A stretch of 64,000 nt of DNA. Origin: Clostridiales bacterium UBA7273 (GTDB lineage Bacteria; Bacillota; Clostridia; Oscillospirales; Oscillospiraceae). The position numbers and the translations under genes were made by a program. The stretch lies in assembly GCA_002472405.1 (NCBI GenBank), contig DKRV01000011.1, forward strand, positions 1-64,000, given 5' to 3'. This document shows, piece by piece, positions 7,931-16,063 of this stretch. The stretch's first letter is position 1; every line of letters starts with the position of its first letter. The notes beneath the pieces were generated by a model. That model saw nothing but the letters and a program-made list of their open reading frames with translations. It did no database searches and was not told the origin of the DNA.

Positions 7931-8920
7931 ATGAAGCTTTTTGGCGAGTATTTAAAAGAGCATGCGCGGCTTATCGCAGCGTCGGCGCTTGCAGCGGCGA
8001 TATTCTTTGCAAGCTTTGCCCTTTACGGGCTGCCACTGCTTGCGGTGGCGTATCCTGCACTGCTGTGCCTTGTGCTGGCGGCCGTATTCGTCATACGGGA
8101 CTTTGCGCAGGCAAAGCGCCGCCATGCCGAGTTCATGGCGCTCACGGAGATCACCGCCGCAGAGGAGAAGATGCTGCCGCCGGCGAGGAGCATAGACGAT
8201 GCCGACTATCGCCGGATAATCGCGCTTCTGGCCGAAAGCCGCGAAAAGATAAGCCGCAGCGCTCACCGCCGCTGGAGCGACACGCTCGATTACTACACCG
8301 TGTGGGTGCATCAGATAAAAACGCCGATCGCATCCATGCGCCTGACGCTTGAAGGCTCCGACTCGCCGGAGTCGCGCAGACTGTCGGCCGAGCTTGGGCG
8401 CATCGAGCGGTATGTCGAGATGGCGCTTGTGTACCTGCGCCTCGATTCCGAAAGCAGCGACTATGTCATCCGCGAGTTTGAGCTTGATCCGTTCATACGC
8501 CGCTCGGTGAAAAAATTTGCCGGCGAGTTTATCTCAAAGCGGCTGAGCCTTGAGCTTGAGCCGTCGGGAGCGAGCGTTGTCAGCGACGAGAAGTGGCTTG
8601 CCTTCGTCGTCGAACAGGTGCTTTCAAATTCGCTTAAATACACGCGCGAGGGCAGCGTGAGGATATACCTTGCCGAGCCGAAAACACTGTGCATACGCGA
8701 CACGGGCATAGGCATCGCACCCGAGGATATGCCCCGCATTTTCGATAAGGGCTACACGGGACTCAACGGCCGTGCCGACCTGCGTGCGAGCGGACTCGGG
8801 CTGTATCTTTGCCGCCGTGTCTGCCGCAAGCTCGGGCACGGGATATCCGCCGTATCAGCTCCCGGCGAGGGCACGGAGATAAGGATAGACCTCAGCAGCT
8901 ATGACCTCGACCCGGAGTAA
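7931..8920 (+). CDS. Intramembrane-sensing histidine kinase (BceS-like)
   Basis: 329 aa membrane kinase. Two close transmembrane segments (about residues 15-60) with almost no extracellular loop, then the H box VWVHQIKTPIASM (phospho-acceptor His), an N box around VVEQVLSNSLKYT, and ATP-binding G boxes DTGIGIAPEDMPRIF and GLGLYLCRRV. This architecture normally senses cell-envelope drugs through a partner ABC transporter (BceAB); none is encoded beside it, and the gene is followed by repeat R3. Confidence 0.9.
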   Translation: MKLFGEYLKEHARLIAASALAAAIFFASFALYGLPLLAVAYPALLCLVLAAVFVIRDFAQAKRRHAEFMALTEITAAEEKMLPPARSIDDADYRRIIALLAESREKISRSAHRRWSDTLDYYTVWVHQIKTPIASMRLTLEGSDSPESRRLSAELGRIERYVEMALVYLRLDSESSDYVIREFELDPFIRRSVKKFAGEFISKRLSLELEPSGASVVSDEKWLAFVVEQVLSNSLKYTREGSVRIYLAEPKTLCIRDTGIGIAPEDMPRIFDKGYTGLNGRADLRASGLGLYLCRRVCRKLGHGISAVSAPGEGTEIRIDLSSYDLDPE

Positions 8921-9339
8921 AGCGGCCTTTGGCCGCAGTGAAGAGTGAATAATGAATGATGAATAATTATGGTGTACCGATTCGGTTTTTGCGGTATCCC
9001 GGGCCTGTGGGTACCGGCAAGACCATTGCAAGCAGGCGAGCAATGCTCGCCCCTACTATGTGGGATGCCGCAAAATTTGGCACCGCACTTATGCGGCGCG
9101 AGAGTTCTTCGGTTTTGTCGGCAGTTTCCGGTCGGGAAGCCGCAATAAACGTATAAGGAGTGCGCCAAGGCGCTACTAAAAGACGGAACGGATAAATCCG
9201 TTCCCTACATGGTGCAGATGAAATTTGCACTAATATAGCACAATCTCCCGGAGCGCGGAACAGCATGGTTTCCACCATTGTTCCGAACCGGGTTCACGCA
9301 ATAAACGTATAAGGAGTGCGCTAAAGCGCCACTGAAAAA
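8921..9339. repeat. Composite intergenic repeat R3 abutting folD
   Basis: Fills the whole gap between the kinase stop and the folD ATG. It holds an AATAATGAATGATGAATAAT run (8946-8969), GGCGAGCAATGCTCGCC (about 9034), an internal Shine-Dalgarno/hairpin end (AAGGAG 9155-9160, then TGCGCCAAGGCGC) not followed by a gene, GGAACGGATAAATCCGTTCC (about 9185), and a terminal Shine-Dalgarno/hairpin end (9301-9339) placed exactly against the folD ATG. Confidence 0.87.
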
Positions 9340-10185
9340 ATGGGAGTTTTGATAGACGGAAAAAAGCTCGCGGAGAAGCTCTGCGAGGAAGTGAAAAGCG
9401 AGGCGGCAGCGATGAGCCGCAGGCCCTGCCTTGCGGCAGTGCTGGTCGGAGACGACCCGGCATCGCAGATATATGTGCGCAATAAAGAGCGCGACTGCCT
9501 CAAGTGCGGCATCGACAGCCGCCGATACGACCTTGCGGACACAACGTCGGAGGCAGAGCTTCTGCGGCTTATCGCGGAGCTCAACGCCGACGACGGCGTT
9601 GACGGCATCCTTGTGCAGCTTCCGCTGCCGGAGCAGATATCCGAGCGCGCGGTGATAAACGCGATCGCGCCGGAAAAGGACGTGGACGCCTTCCACCCGA
9701 TAAACGTCGGCCGCATGGTCACGGGCGAGGGAACGCTTATGCCGTGTACGCCGGCCGGGATAATGGATATGCTGCACGAATACGGCATTTCGCCCGACGG
9801 CAAACACTGCGTCATAGTCGGCCGCAGCAACATCGTCGGCCGCCCGATGGGGCTTATGCTGCTCAACGCCGACGCAACCGTGACATATTGCCACCGGCGC
9901 ACGCAGGATCTTGCGTCGTTTACGCGGCAGGCGGATATTCTCATCGTCGCGGCAGGCTCGCCGAGGCTTATTCGCGGCGACATGGTAAAAGACGGCGCAG
10001 TCGTTATCGACGTCGCCATGAACCGTGATCCCGAGACCGGCAAATTCTTCGGCGACGTGTGCTTTGACGAGGTCGAGCCGAAGGCGGCGTTCATAACGCC
10101 CGTGCCGGGCGGCGTCGGCCCGATGACACGCGCGAGACTGATGAAAAACATTCTCGCCGCAGCAAAGTGCAGGGCAGAAAAATGA
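9340..10185 (+). CDS. folD: Methylenetetrahydrofolate dehydrogenase / cyclohydrolase
   Basis: Bifunctional cytosolic enzyme interconverting 5,10-methylene-, methenyl- and 10-formyl-tetrahydrofolate in one-carbon metabolism. 281 aa, full length. Signatures: YVRNKERDCLKCGI (catalytic Lys/Tyr region), DGILVQLPLPEQI, VGRSNIVGRPMGLMLL (dinucleotide-binding) and TPVPGGVGPMTRA. The only Shine-Dalgarno is AAGGAG at 9311-9316, 23 nt from the ATG, with a hairpin (about 9317-9331) between them; both belong to repeat R3. The downstream gene overlaps the stop codon. Confidence 0.96.
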   Translation: MGVLIDGKKLAEKLCEEVKSEAAAMSRRPCLAAVLVGDDPASQIYVRNKERDCLKCGIDSRRYDLADTTSEAELLRLIAELNADDGVDGILVQLPLPEQISERAVINAIAPEKDVDAFHPINVGRMVTGEGTLMPCTPAGIMDMLHEYGISPDGKHCVIVGRSNIVGRPMGLMLLNADATVTYCHRRTQDLASFTRQADILIVAAGSPRLIRGDMVKDGAVVIDVAMNRDPETGKFFGDVCFDEVEPKAAFITPVPGGVGPMTRARLMKNILAAAKCRAEK

Positions 10186-11237
10186 GCGATAAGCGTCTGT
10201 ACGGCATTGACCTGTTCAAAGCACTGGCCATGTTCCTCGTCGTCGTTCTGCATGTCAACACGCTCGGCACAGCATTCGACAGCAGCGCTCCCGGCTCTGC
10301 ACAGTGGTGGCTGACCGACGGCATGATGACCGCGGCTTACTGCTGCGTTGACTGCTTTGCTCTGGCAACGGGCTTCCTCATGGCCGAGCGCGCATTCAGA
10401 CCCGGCCGCATAGTATCGCTCTGGCTTCAGGTCGCGTTTTATGCCGTGGTAACGACTGTTGTGTGGTATTTTGCCGTTCCCGGAGCAGTTGGGATCAAAG
10501 ATATCGTATCGGCTTTTTTCCCTGTGCTCACGTCGAAATATTGGTACTTCTCGGCGTATTTTGTGCTGTTTTTCTTCACGCCGTTTATAAACGCAATGCT
10601 GCATGCGCTCAACAAGCGCTCAAGAGGCGCTCTGCTTGCCGCAGTGTTTGTTTTTCTGTCGCTGCTGCCGACCTTCAGGCCGCTGGACGTTATCCCGCTC
10701 TCGGCAGGATACTGCTTTTTCTGGCTGGCAGCACTGTACATCATCGGCGCATGCATAAAGCTCGACAGGCTATATGAGCGCGCCGGCGGCAAAACATTTG
10801 TGCTTTTGTATTTTGCCTCGATCGCCGTAATGCTGCTGTGGCAGCTCGTGTTCGGTGCGGAAAGCGATACGCTTGTAAGCTACGTTTCGCCGACGGTGCT
10901 GCTGTGCTCGGCCGCGCTGCTGTGCACATTCTGCCGCATGCAGGTCGGCGAAAGGTTTAAGGGCGCGGCAAAGTTTTTAAGCTCGACCTCGTTCGGCGTG
11001 TATCTCATCCACATAAGCCCGTTTATCTTGGCAAACTACATAGCGGACGGGTTTGCATTTATCGCCGATCTTAATGCGGCGCTCGTCATTCCGTGCGAGC
11101 TTGGCTGCGCGGCGGCAATATACGCCGTGTGTACGCTCATAGAGTTCCTGCGGCAGAAGCTTTTCGCCCTGTGCGGCATTGATCGCCTTGCAGATATCGT
11201 CAGCCGGCGGCTTGACCGGGTCGCTGCAAGGCAATAA
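10182..11237 (+). CDS. Acyltransferase 3 family membrane protein
   Basis: 351 aa integral membrane O-acyltransferase-like protein with about ten hydrophobic segments. The N-terminal block RLYGIDLFKALAMFLVVVLHVNT carries the conserved His of helix 1, and KFLSSTSFGVYLIHISPFIL near the C terminus is the family's second signature. It probably acylates a surface glycan or small molecule; substrate unknown. The start at 10182 overlaps the folD stop (ATGA), so it is translationally coupled to folD, although the functions appear unrelated. Confidence 0.83.
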   Translation: MSDKRLYGIDLFKALAMFLVVVLHVNTLGTAFDSSAPGSAQWWLTDGMMTAAYCCVDCFALATGFLMAERAFRPGRIVSLWLQVAFYAVVTTVVWYFAVPGAVGIKDIVSAFFPVLTSKYWYFSAYFVLFFFTPFINAMLHALNKRSRGALLAAVFVFLSLLPTFRPLDVIPLSAGYCFFWLAALYIIGACIKLDRLYERAGGKTFVLLYFASIAVMLLWQLVFGAESDTLVSYVSPTVLLCSAALLCTFCRMQVGERFKGAAKFLSSTSFGVYLIHISPFILANYIADGFAFIADLNAALVIPCELGCAAAIYAVCTLIEFLRQKLFALCGIDRLADIVSRRLDRVAARQ

Positions 11238-11242
11238 AAAGA

Positions 11243-11263
11243 GCAGGCCGGCAAGCGGCCTGC
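11243..11263. terminator. GC-rich hairpin after the acyltransferase gene
   Basis: GCAGGCCG-GCAAG-CGGCCTGC, perfect 8-bp stem 5 bp after the stop codon. The plus side lacks a T run (ATAAACA), while the A run on the left would give Ts on the minus strand, where there is no gene. It may be a weak terminator or RNA 3' end stabiliser. The rest of 11264-11459 holds no gene. Confidence 0.5.
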
Positions 11264-11459
11264 ATAAACAGGGTTGTGGGATAAAGATATGAGCCGCGGC
11301 CTTGCTTTGCAAGACCTATTGGATAAGCTGTGCTTAGATAATACATCGCCCGCACAGCCTTGTAAAGAGCGAAAAAACACTGCTTTTGTCGAATGGAAAA
11401 ATTTTTGCAAATAATTCTTTTCCGATCGGGAATACTGAGTGGGAAAGGAGTGTTTGCAA

Positions 11460-11669
11460 GTGATAATCGACCGCATCGCACTTATTCTGACCATAATCGG
11501 CGGCATCAACTGGGGCAGCATAGGCCTGTTCAAATTCGATATCGTCGCATGGATCTGCGGCGGACAGACGGCGACAGTCAGCCGAGTGATATACACGCTT
11601 GTCGGCCTCGCCGCGCTTTGGTGCATTTCCCTGCTTTTCCGCAGCGACGCGCTTCCTGATGAGGCATAA
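11460..11669 (+). CDS. DUF378 small membrane protein
   Basis: About 69 aa, two transmembrane segments, DUF378 family (function unknown). The typical start IIDRIALILTIIGGINWGSI is followed by GLFKFDIVAWICGG and a second helix YTLVGLAALWCISLLF. A GTG start at 11460 is preferred over an upstream ATG (11439), because AAAGGAG lies 9 nt before the GTG and the family normally begins at this point. Confidence 0.8.
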   Translation: MIIDRIALILTIIGGINWGSIGLFKFDIVAWICGGQTATVSRVIYTLVGLAALWCISLLFRSDALPDEA

Positions 11670-11680
11670 ATCCTATCAAA

Positions 11681-11711
11681 AAACACCTTGCGCATGACGC
11701 AAGGTGTTTTT
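11681..11711. terminator. Bidirectional Rho-independent terminator
   Basis: AAACACCTTGCG-CATGA-CGCAAGGTGTTT with T run on the plus side and A run on the left; lies between DUF378 (+) and the CHAP/SLH gene (-), which converge. Confidence 0.92.
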
Positions 11712-11715
11712 GCTT

Positions 11716-13227
11716 TTATGCAGCTTCGGCAGGAGGTTCTGCCGGCTCGACAGGCTCCGTGGGTTCCGGATCGACCGGCTCTGTCGGCTCAACCGGGTCA
11801 ACGGGATCCGGATCAACAGGTTCAACGGGATCGACCGGCGTCTCGGTCTCGTTCAGGGCGCGGTACAGGAACGTTGCGACCTGGGCGCGGCTTGCGCCGC
11901 TGTTTGGTGAGAACATGTACTCGCTCGTGCCGGTGGTCACGCCGTTTTCGTATGCCCACAGCACCGAGCGATAGCAGAATGTGCCGGCATAGATATCGGC
12001 AAAGGGATTTTCGATACCCGGCTCGGTCTGGCCGAGATAGCGCCACAGGAGCGTGACAAACTGCGCGCGCGTGACCTTGCCGTAGGGGTCAAAATACCCG
12101 GCGGAAATGCCCTTTGTTATGCCCTGCTCGACAGCCCACTGCACGGCCTTTGCGCAATAGCTGCCGTCGGAAACATCATAAAAGGTGCAGGTTTCGCTCT
12201 TCGGTGCCGGGCGGCCTGCCGCGCGCCAGATAAAGGTCACGACCTGCGCACGGGTGCACTGCTCATCGGGCAGGAATTTTGCGGCGCTCGTGCCGTTGGA
12301 TATGCCCTCGTCGATGACCCACTGTATGCCCTCGGCATAGTCGGCATGCCTGCCGTCGGGGTAGACGTCCGTCGCCGCGACCTTGAAGGAATAGCGCTTT
12401 TGCATATAGTTGTAGTTTTCGTCAACCGCCTCGATGAACAGCTCATAGCTGCCGGGACCGAGCACGGAGAAATTGAGCTTGCCGTTAAGTGCATAAAGAT
12501 CGGCAGTTTTGCTCTTGGGGGATGTCTGCACGCAGGAGAAATAGTCGCCGTCCAGATTGCGGATATCGGCATACAGCCATGTTATGGCGCTGCCGGAGCA
12601 GACAGAACCGCTTATGCTGAAATCCTCGCCGCTGAGCGTGCCGCTCGGAACAACGGCGCCGGATACCGATATCGTGTCGGAGGGTGAGCCGATCGTGCCG
12701 TACTGCGGCGTGGCGTAACCCAGAACGGAGTTGTCGCGCGGTCTTTCTCGGCGCTCGACCATGTCGTTTATGCTGTTGCCCTCGATGGTGTATATCGTCG
12801 TATCGCTTGCGCGCTCGACAATGGCGACGTGCTCGGCAAGGCCGTCGCGCTTGCCGTTTGCCTCAAGCGCATCGATAAACAGCAGATCGCCTGCCTGCGG
12901 AGTGTACTCCTTCGTGCGCCACAGGCCGCGCTCCTTGAACCATTTCACGCCGCCGAAGCAGCCGGAAAAGTTCGGTATAACGCTCTCGGGAACGCCCGAA
13001 TAGCGCGCGCACCAGCTTACGAACATCGCGCACCACGGCTGGCCGGGCAGGCCGTACCACGAGCCGTACTTTGTGCCGTTCTGGAATTTTTCGCGGTAGC
13101 CGAGCTGCGACTCGGCAACGCTCATGAAGCTTTCGCGCTGGCTGCGTCCGGAGTCGGCAAGCGCCGCCGGGGCAAGTCCGAGCAGCATCACCGCTACAAG
13201 GACAAGGCTTATCACTCTCTTTCTCAT
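11716..13227 (-). CDS. Secreted CHAP-domain hydrolase with three SLH domains
   Basis: 503 aa exported protein, probably a cell-wall hydrolase held on the surface by S-layer-homology domains. Signal peptide residues 1-24 (RKRVISLVLVAVMLLGLAPAALA). A CHAP/amidase-like domain follows, with the catalytic Cys in GQPWCAMFVSWCA and His in LAEHVAIVE; then a beta-rich linker (about 165-290), three SLH repeats ending in motifs such as TRAQVVTFIWRAAGR, TRAQFVTLLWRYLGQ and SRAQVATFLYRAL, and a Pro-Glu/Asp repeat tail (PVDP, PTEP, PVEP units). The start is placed at MRKRV because GGGAGAAAAGAT precedes it. Only a terminator separates it from the upstream SLH gene. Confidence 0.88.
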   Translation of the reverse strand: MRKRVISLVLVAVMLLGLAPAALADSGRSQRESFMSVAESQLGYREKFQNGTKYGSWYGLPGQPWCAMFVSWCARYSGVPESVIPNFSGCFGGVKWFKERGLWRTKEYTPQAGDLLFIDALEANGKRDGLAEHVAIVERASDTTIYTIEGNSINDMVERRERPRDNSVLGYATPQYGTIGSPSDTISVSGAVVPSGTLSGEDFSISGSVCSGSAITWLYADIRNLDGDYFSCVQTSPKSKTADLYALNGKLNFSVLGPGSYELFIEAVDENYNYMQKRYSFKVAATDVYPDGRHADYAEGIQWVIDEGISNGTSAAKFLPDEQCTRAQVVTFIWRAAGRPAPKSETCTFYDVSDGSYCAKAVQWAVEQGITKGISAGYFDPYGKVTRAQFVTLLWRYLGQTEPGIENPFADIYAGTFCYRSVLWAYENGVTTGTSEYMFSPNSGASRAQVATFLYRALNETETPVDPVEPVDPDPVDPVEPTEPVDPEPTEPVEPAEPPAEAA

Positions 13228-13251
13228 ATCTTTTCTCCCTGTTTCTTTAAA

Positions 13252-13279
13252 AAAACCGCCGATCGGCATCGGCGGTTTT
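13252..13279 (-). terminator. Terminator between the two SLH genes
   Basis: AAAACCGCCGAT-CGGC-ATCGGCGGTTTT, with a T run on the minus strand after the end of the upstream gene. Read-through past this hairpin may feed the CHAP/SLH gene, which has no obvious promoter of its own. Confidence 0.9.
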
Positions 13280-13284
13280 CATTT

Positions 13285-15936
13285 TTACTTCTCCAGATTA
13301 TTTGTGCGGTAAAGGAAGGTCACGACCTGCGCGCGTGTAGCCGTTGCGCCGGGCGCAAAGGTGGTGGCCGTAGTGCCGGCGGTGACGCCGTTTTCATATG
13401 CCCAGAGTATCGCCGGGGCAAAAACGCTGCTTGACGAAACGTCGGTAAACGGATTGAAGGTGCCGTAAACCGGCCGGTCCAGATAGCGCCAGAGGAAGGT
13501 CACAAACTGCGCACGCGTGACGGTAGCGTTGGGCGCAAAGTGAGTGTCGTCAACGCCTGTCGTTATGCCGCGCTCGGCAGCCCAGGTGACGGCCTTTGTG
13601 TAATACGCGTTATCCATGACGTCGGCAAAGCCGCTCTTGGAGTTCGTCGGCTCGGGCTGACCTGCAAGACGCCAGAGGAAGGTGACTACCTGGCCGCGCG
13701 TACACTGCCCGTCGGGCAGGAAGCTCGTTGCCGTGTAGCCGCTCGTTATATTGTTTTCCGCCGCCCAGATGATGGCATCGGTGTAGTAAACGTGTTTGCC
13801 CTGCGCGTCAATGTCGGTAAACGGGTTTTTTATGCCGCAGACCGAGCACTCGCCGTTTACAAAGTTGTGGCCGAGCTGGCGCACATAGCTTGATTCAAAC
13901 TTCTCGTTACAGCTTTTGCACTCATATATCGTGTAGCCGCGCTCGGAGCAGGTCGGCGCAACAACGGTGGTCTTATAATCGTGGACGTGGTTATCGTAGC
14001 TCTCCCAAACAAGGGAGCCGCCGTAGTTTTTGCCCTTGTGCTCGCCCCACTTCGTGCCGTTTGCAGGATAGACCACGGTGGTCGAAACGCCCTGGAATGC
14101 ATTCGGCGCAACATAGCCGTATTCGCCGGAGATGTTTATGTAGTCGATCTTCGCGGACGATGGGAATGCGTTGTCGTCAAGGACAAGGCTGCGGCAGTCG
14201 ATGGAGACGGACTTGAGGCCCTTGCAGCCGGAAAATGCGTTTTTTGCTATGCGCAGGCTGTCGGCGCGGCTGTATATGCCGACCTCGCGCAGGGCGGTGC
14301 AGTCGTAAAATGCGTTTGTTTCTATCGTCATGCCGCTGCCGCCGTAGCTGGAGTCGTCCTTAACGAAGAACGCCTCGAGCGCCGTGCAGCCGGAAAACAG
14401 CGAGCCGGACACGGCCGAAATGCCGGAGGGCAGCTCGGCATAGCTGAGCTTTTTGCAGCCGGAGAATGCGCCCTCGCCGATGTTCGTTACGCTTTTGGGA
14501 ACGGATATGCTCTTTATCGCCGTGCCTGCAAAGGCGTAGCTTCCGACGCTTGTGCAGCCGGAGGGGATGCCTATAGTCGAAAGAGCCGAGCAGCCGCGGA
14601 AGCATTCGTTGCCGATGATCCTGACGCCCTCGATGCCCTCGATATCGTTCAGCGCGGTGCAGCCGTAGAACGCACCGTCGCCAAGGCGCTTGAGCTCGGC
14701 GTTTATCTCAACGGATTTTAGATTTTTGAGGCCGGCAAAGGCATAATTGCCGACGGTTTTAACGCCAGAGCCGATGACAACGGACTTTATCGACGCGGCA
14801 TAGTCATGCCAGGGCGACTCAAGCCCATCGGCCGAGTGATAATCGCTCATCTCGCCGCTGCCGCTAATGCGCAGAACTCCGGTGTCCTCGTTGAGGCTCC
14901 ATTTGAGGTTGCTGCCGCATTCTCCGCGGATGGTAGTATCCTTCCACTGAGCATAGAGCGTGATATCCTTCAAAACGGGAGTGCTCGTTGTTACCTTATT
15001 GCCGCCCTCGGGAGCGTCATACCAGCCGAGGAAACGGAAGCCGTCCATGGTCGGCGTGGGCAGGGAGCTTATCTTGCCGTCTATGGTCGCATAGACATAC
15101 AGCGTGTCGCATTCGCCGCCGCAGGGGTCGAGCATTATGCACGGAACGCGCTGCCACTGAGCGTAGATAGTGGTATCCTTCGTGAATTTATACGAGCTTG
15201 TGATCTTCGTTCCGCCGGAGGCAGCGTCGAACCAGCCGGTGAATGCGTAGCCGTCGCGCGTTGGCGTCGGCAGCGATTTCACGGTGCCCTCGGCAGTGAC
15301 ATAGGCGTTTGCCTCGGAGCATGTACCGCCGTTGGGGTCGAGCTTGACCGTCAGAAGGCCGGGGCCGCCGCCGGATTTGTTGGTTATGTACCATATCTGC
15401 GTGATGTTCGCAATGACGTTATCCTGCGAGCCGCGGTTTGTTGCGTTCCAGCTCTGCGAAAGCTTGATGCGCTTTGCGGCCGTGCCGGGGTCGGCGCAGT
15501 AGAAGGTATCCGTATCGGCGTCGTAATCGGTCAGCAGCACCGCGTGGGGGATATTGCCGTCATAGATCTCAATGCCCTCGGGGTGCTTGTCCAGCAGGGC
15601 AAGCAGCGCGGATTTTTTCTCCGCAGCGCTCATGTCGGAGTAGCTTTTTACGTCAACGGACATGCCCATATAGGAGTAGCTGTATCTCATGCCCGTGCCG
15701 TTTATCCACGCGACCGAGCCGAGCGTTGATTCGGTTATCGACTCCCAGTCGGCGTTTCCGTCGATTATGGCGCGGCGGCGCAGCATCATGACAGCCGAGG
15801 TCAGCGTACATTTTCCGCTGCCGCTCTGCTTGAGGAAAACGTTATCGTCGTTTATTGTTTCGGCCAGCGCGCTTGCCGGTATCATCGTCAGCACCAGCAC
15901 AAGCACCAGCAGCATGCTAAGTATACGTTTTTTCAT
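13285..15936 (-). CDS. Surface protein: C39-like peptidase, bacterial InlB-type repeats, LRR_5 repeats and three SLH domains
   Basis: 883 aa exported protein. Signal peptide (KKRILSMLLVLVLVLTMIPASALA). Residues about 30-185 resemble a C39-type cysteine peptidase: Cys in SGKCTLTSAVMML and His in NIPHAVLLTDYD. Two Listeria-Bacteroides repeats follow (FTGWFDAASGGTKIT..TIYAQW and FLGWYDAPEGGNKVT..LYAQW), then a BspA-like LRR_5 region with repeated ANAFYDCTALREVGIY-type units, a Cys-containing linker (CSERGYTIYECKSCNEKF) and three C-terminal SLH domains. The start at 15936 is set by GGGAGGAAAGA. It is likely a cell-surface binding or self-processing protein; target unknown. Confidence 0.87.
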   Translation of the reverse strand: MKKRILSMLLVLVLVLTMIPASALAETINDDNVFLKQSGSGKCTLTSAVMMLRRRAIIDGNADWESITESTLGSVAWINGTGMRYSYSYMGMSVDVKSYSDMSAAEKKSALLALLDKHPEGIEIYDGNIPHAVLLTDYDADTDTFYCADPGTAAKRIKLSQSWNATNRGSQDNVIANITQIWYITNKSGGGPGLLTVKLDPNGGTCSEANAYVTAEGTVKSLPTPTRDGYAFTGWFDAASGGTKITSSYKFTKDTTIYAQWQRVPCIMLDPCGGECDTLYVYATIDGKISSLPTPTMDGFRFLGWYDAPEGGNKVTTSTPVLKDITLYAQWKDTTIRGECGSNLKWSLNEDTGVLRISGSGEMSDYHSADGLESPWHDYAASIKSVVIGSGVKTVGNYAFAGLKNLKSVEINAELKRLGDGAFYGCTALNDIEGIEGVRIIGNECFRGCSALSTIGIPSGCTSVGSYAFAGTAIKSISVPKSVTNIGEGAFSGCKKLSYAELPSGISAVSGSLFSGCTALEAFFVKDDSSYGGSGMTIETNAFYDCTALREVGIYSRADSLRIAKNAFSGCKGLKSVSIDCRSLVLDDNAFPSSAKIDYINISGEYGYVAPNAFQGVSTTVVYPANGTKWGEHKGKNYGGSLVWESYDNHVHDYKTTVVAPTCSERGYTIYECKSCNEKFESSYVRQLGHNFVNGECSVCGIKNPFTDIDAQGKHVYYTDAIIWAAENNITSGYTATSFLPDGQCTRGQVVTFLWRLAGQPEPTNSKSGFADVMDNAYYTKAVTWAAERGITTGVDDTHFAPNATVTRAQFVTFLWRYLDRPVYGTFNPFTDVSSSSVFAPAILWAYENGVTAGTTATTFAPGATATRAQVVTFLYRTNNLEK

Positions 15937-15942
15937 TCTTTC

Positions 15943-15989
15943 CTCCCGTGAGTTTGCTGAGAATATTTTATAATTATATCTCACGGGAG
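15943..15989. promoter_or_regulatory. 10-bp inverted repeat around the promoter and ribosome site
   Basis: CTCCCGTGAG (15943-15952) and CTCACGGGAG (15980-15989) are perfect inverted copies separated by 27 bp. The distal arm lies in the promoter spacer and the proximal arm contains the Shine-Dalgarno of the C39/LRR/SLH gene. It could be a two-site operator; if transcription starts further upstream, the RNA stem would hide the ribosome site. Confidence 0.6.
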
Positions 15990-16001
15990 CATTTCAATCA
16001 A
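15973..16001 (-). promoter_or_regulatory. Promoter of the C39/LRR/SLH gene
   Basis: Minus-strand TTGATT (15996-16001), 17-bp spacer, TATAAT (15973-15978). Its -10 lies between the arms of the 10-bp inverted repeat. Confidence 0.8.
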
Positions 16002-16063
16002 GGAATTTCAGAAAATGTTTACATTACCGCCGCCTATGCTTTACATTTTACAGTGCTATTGCA

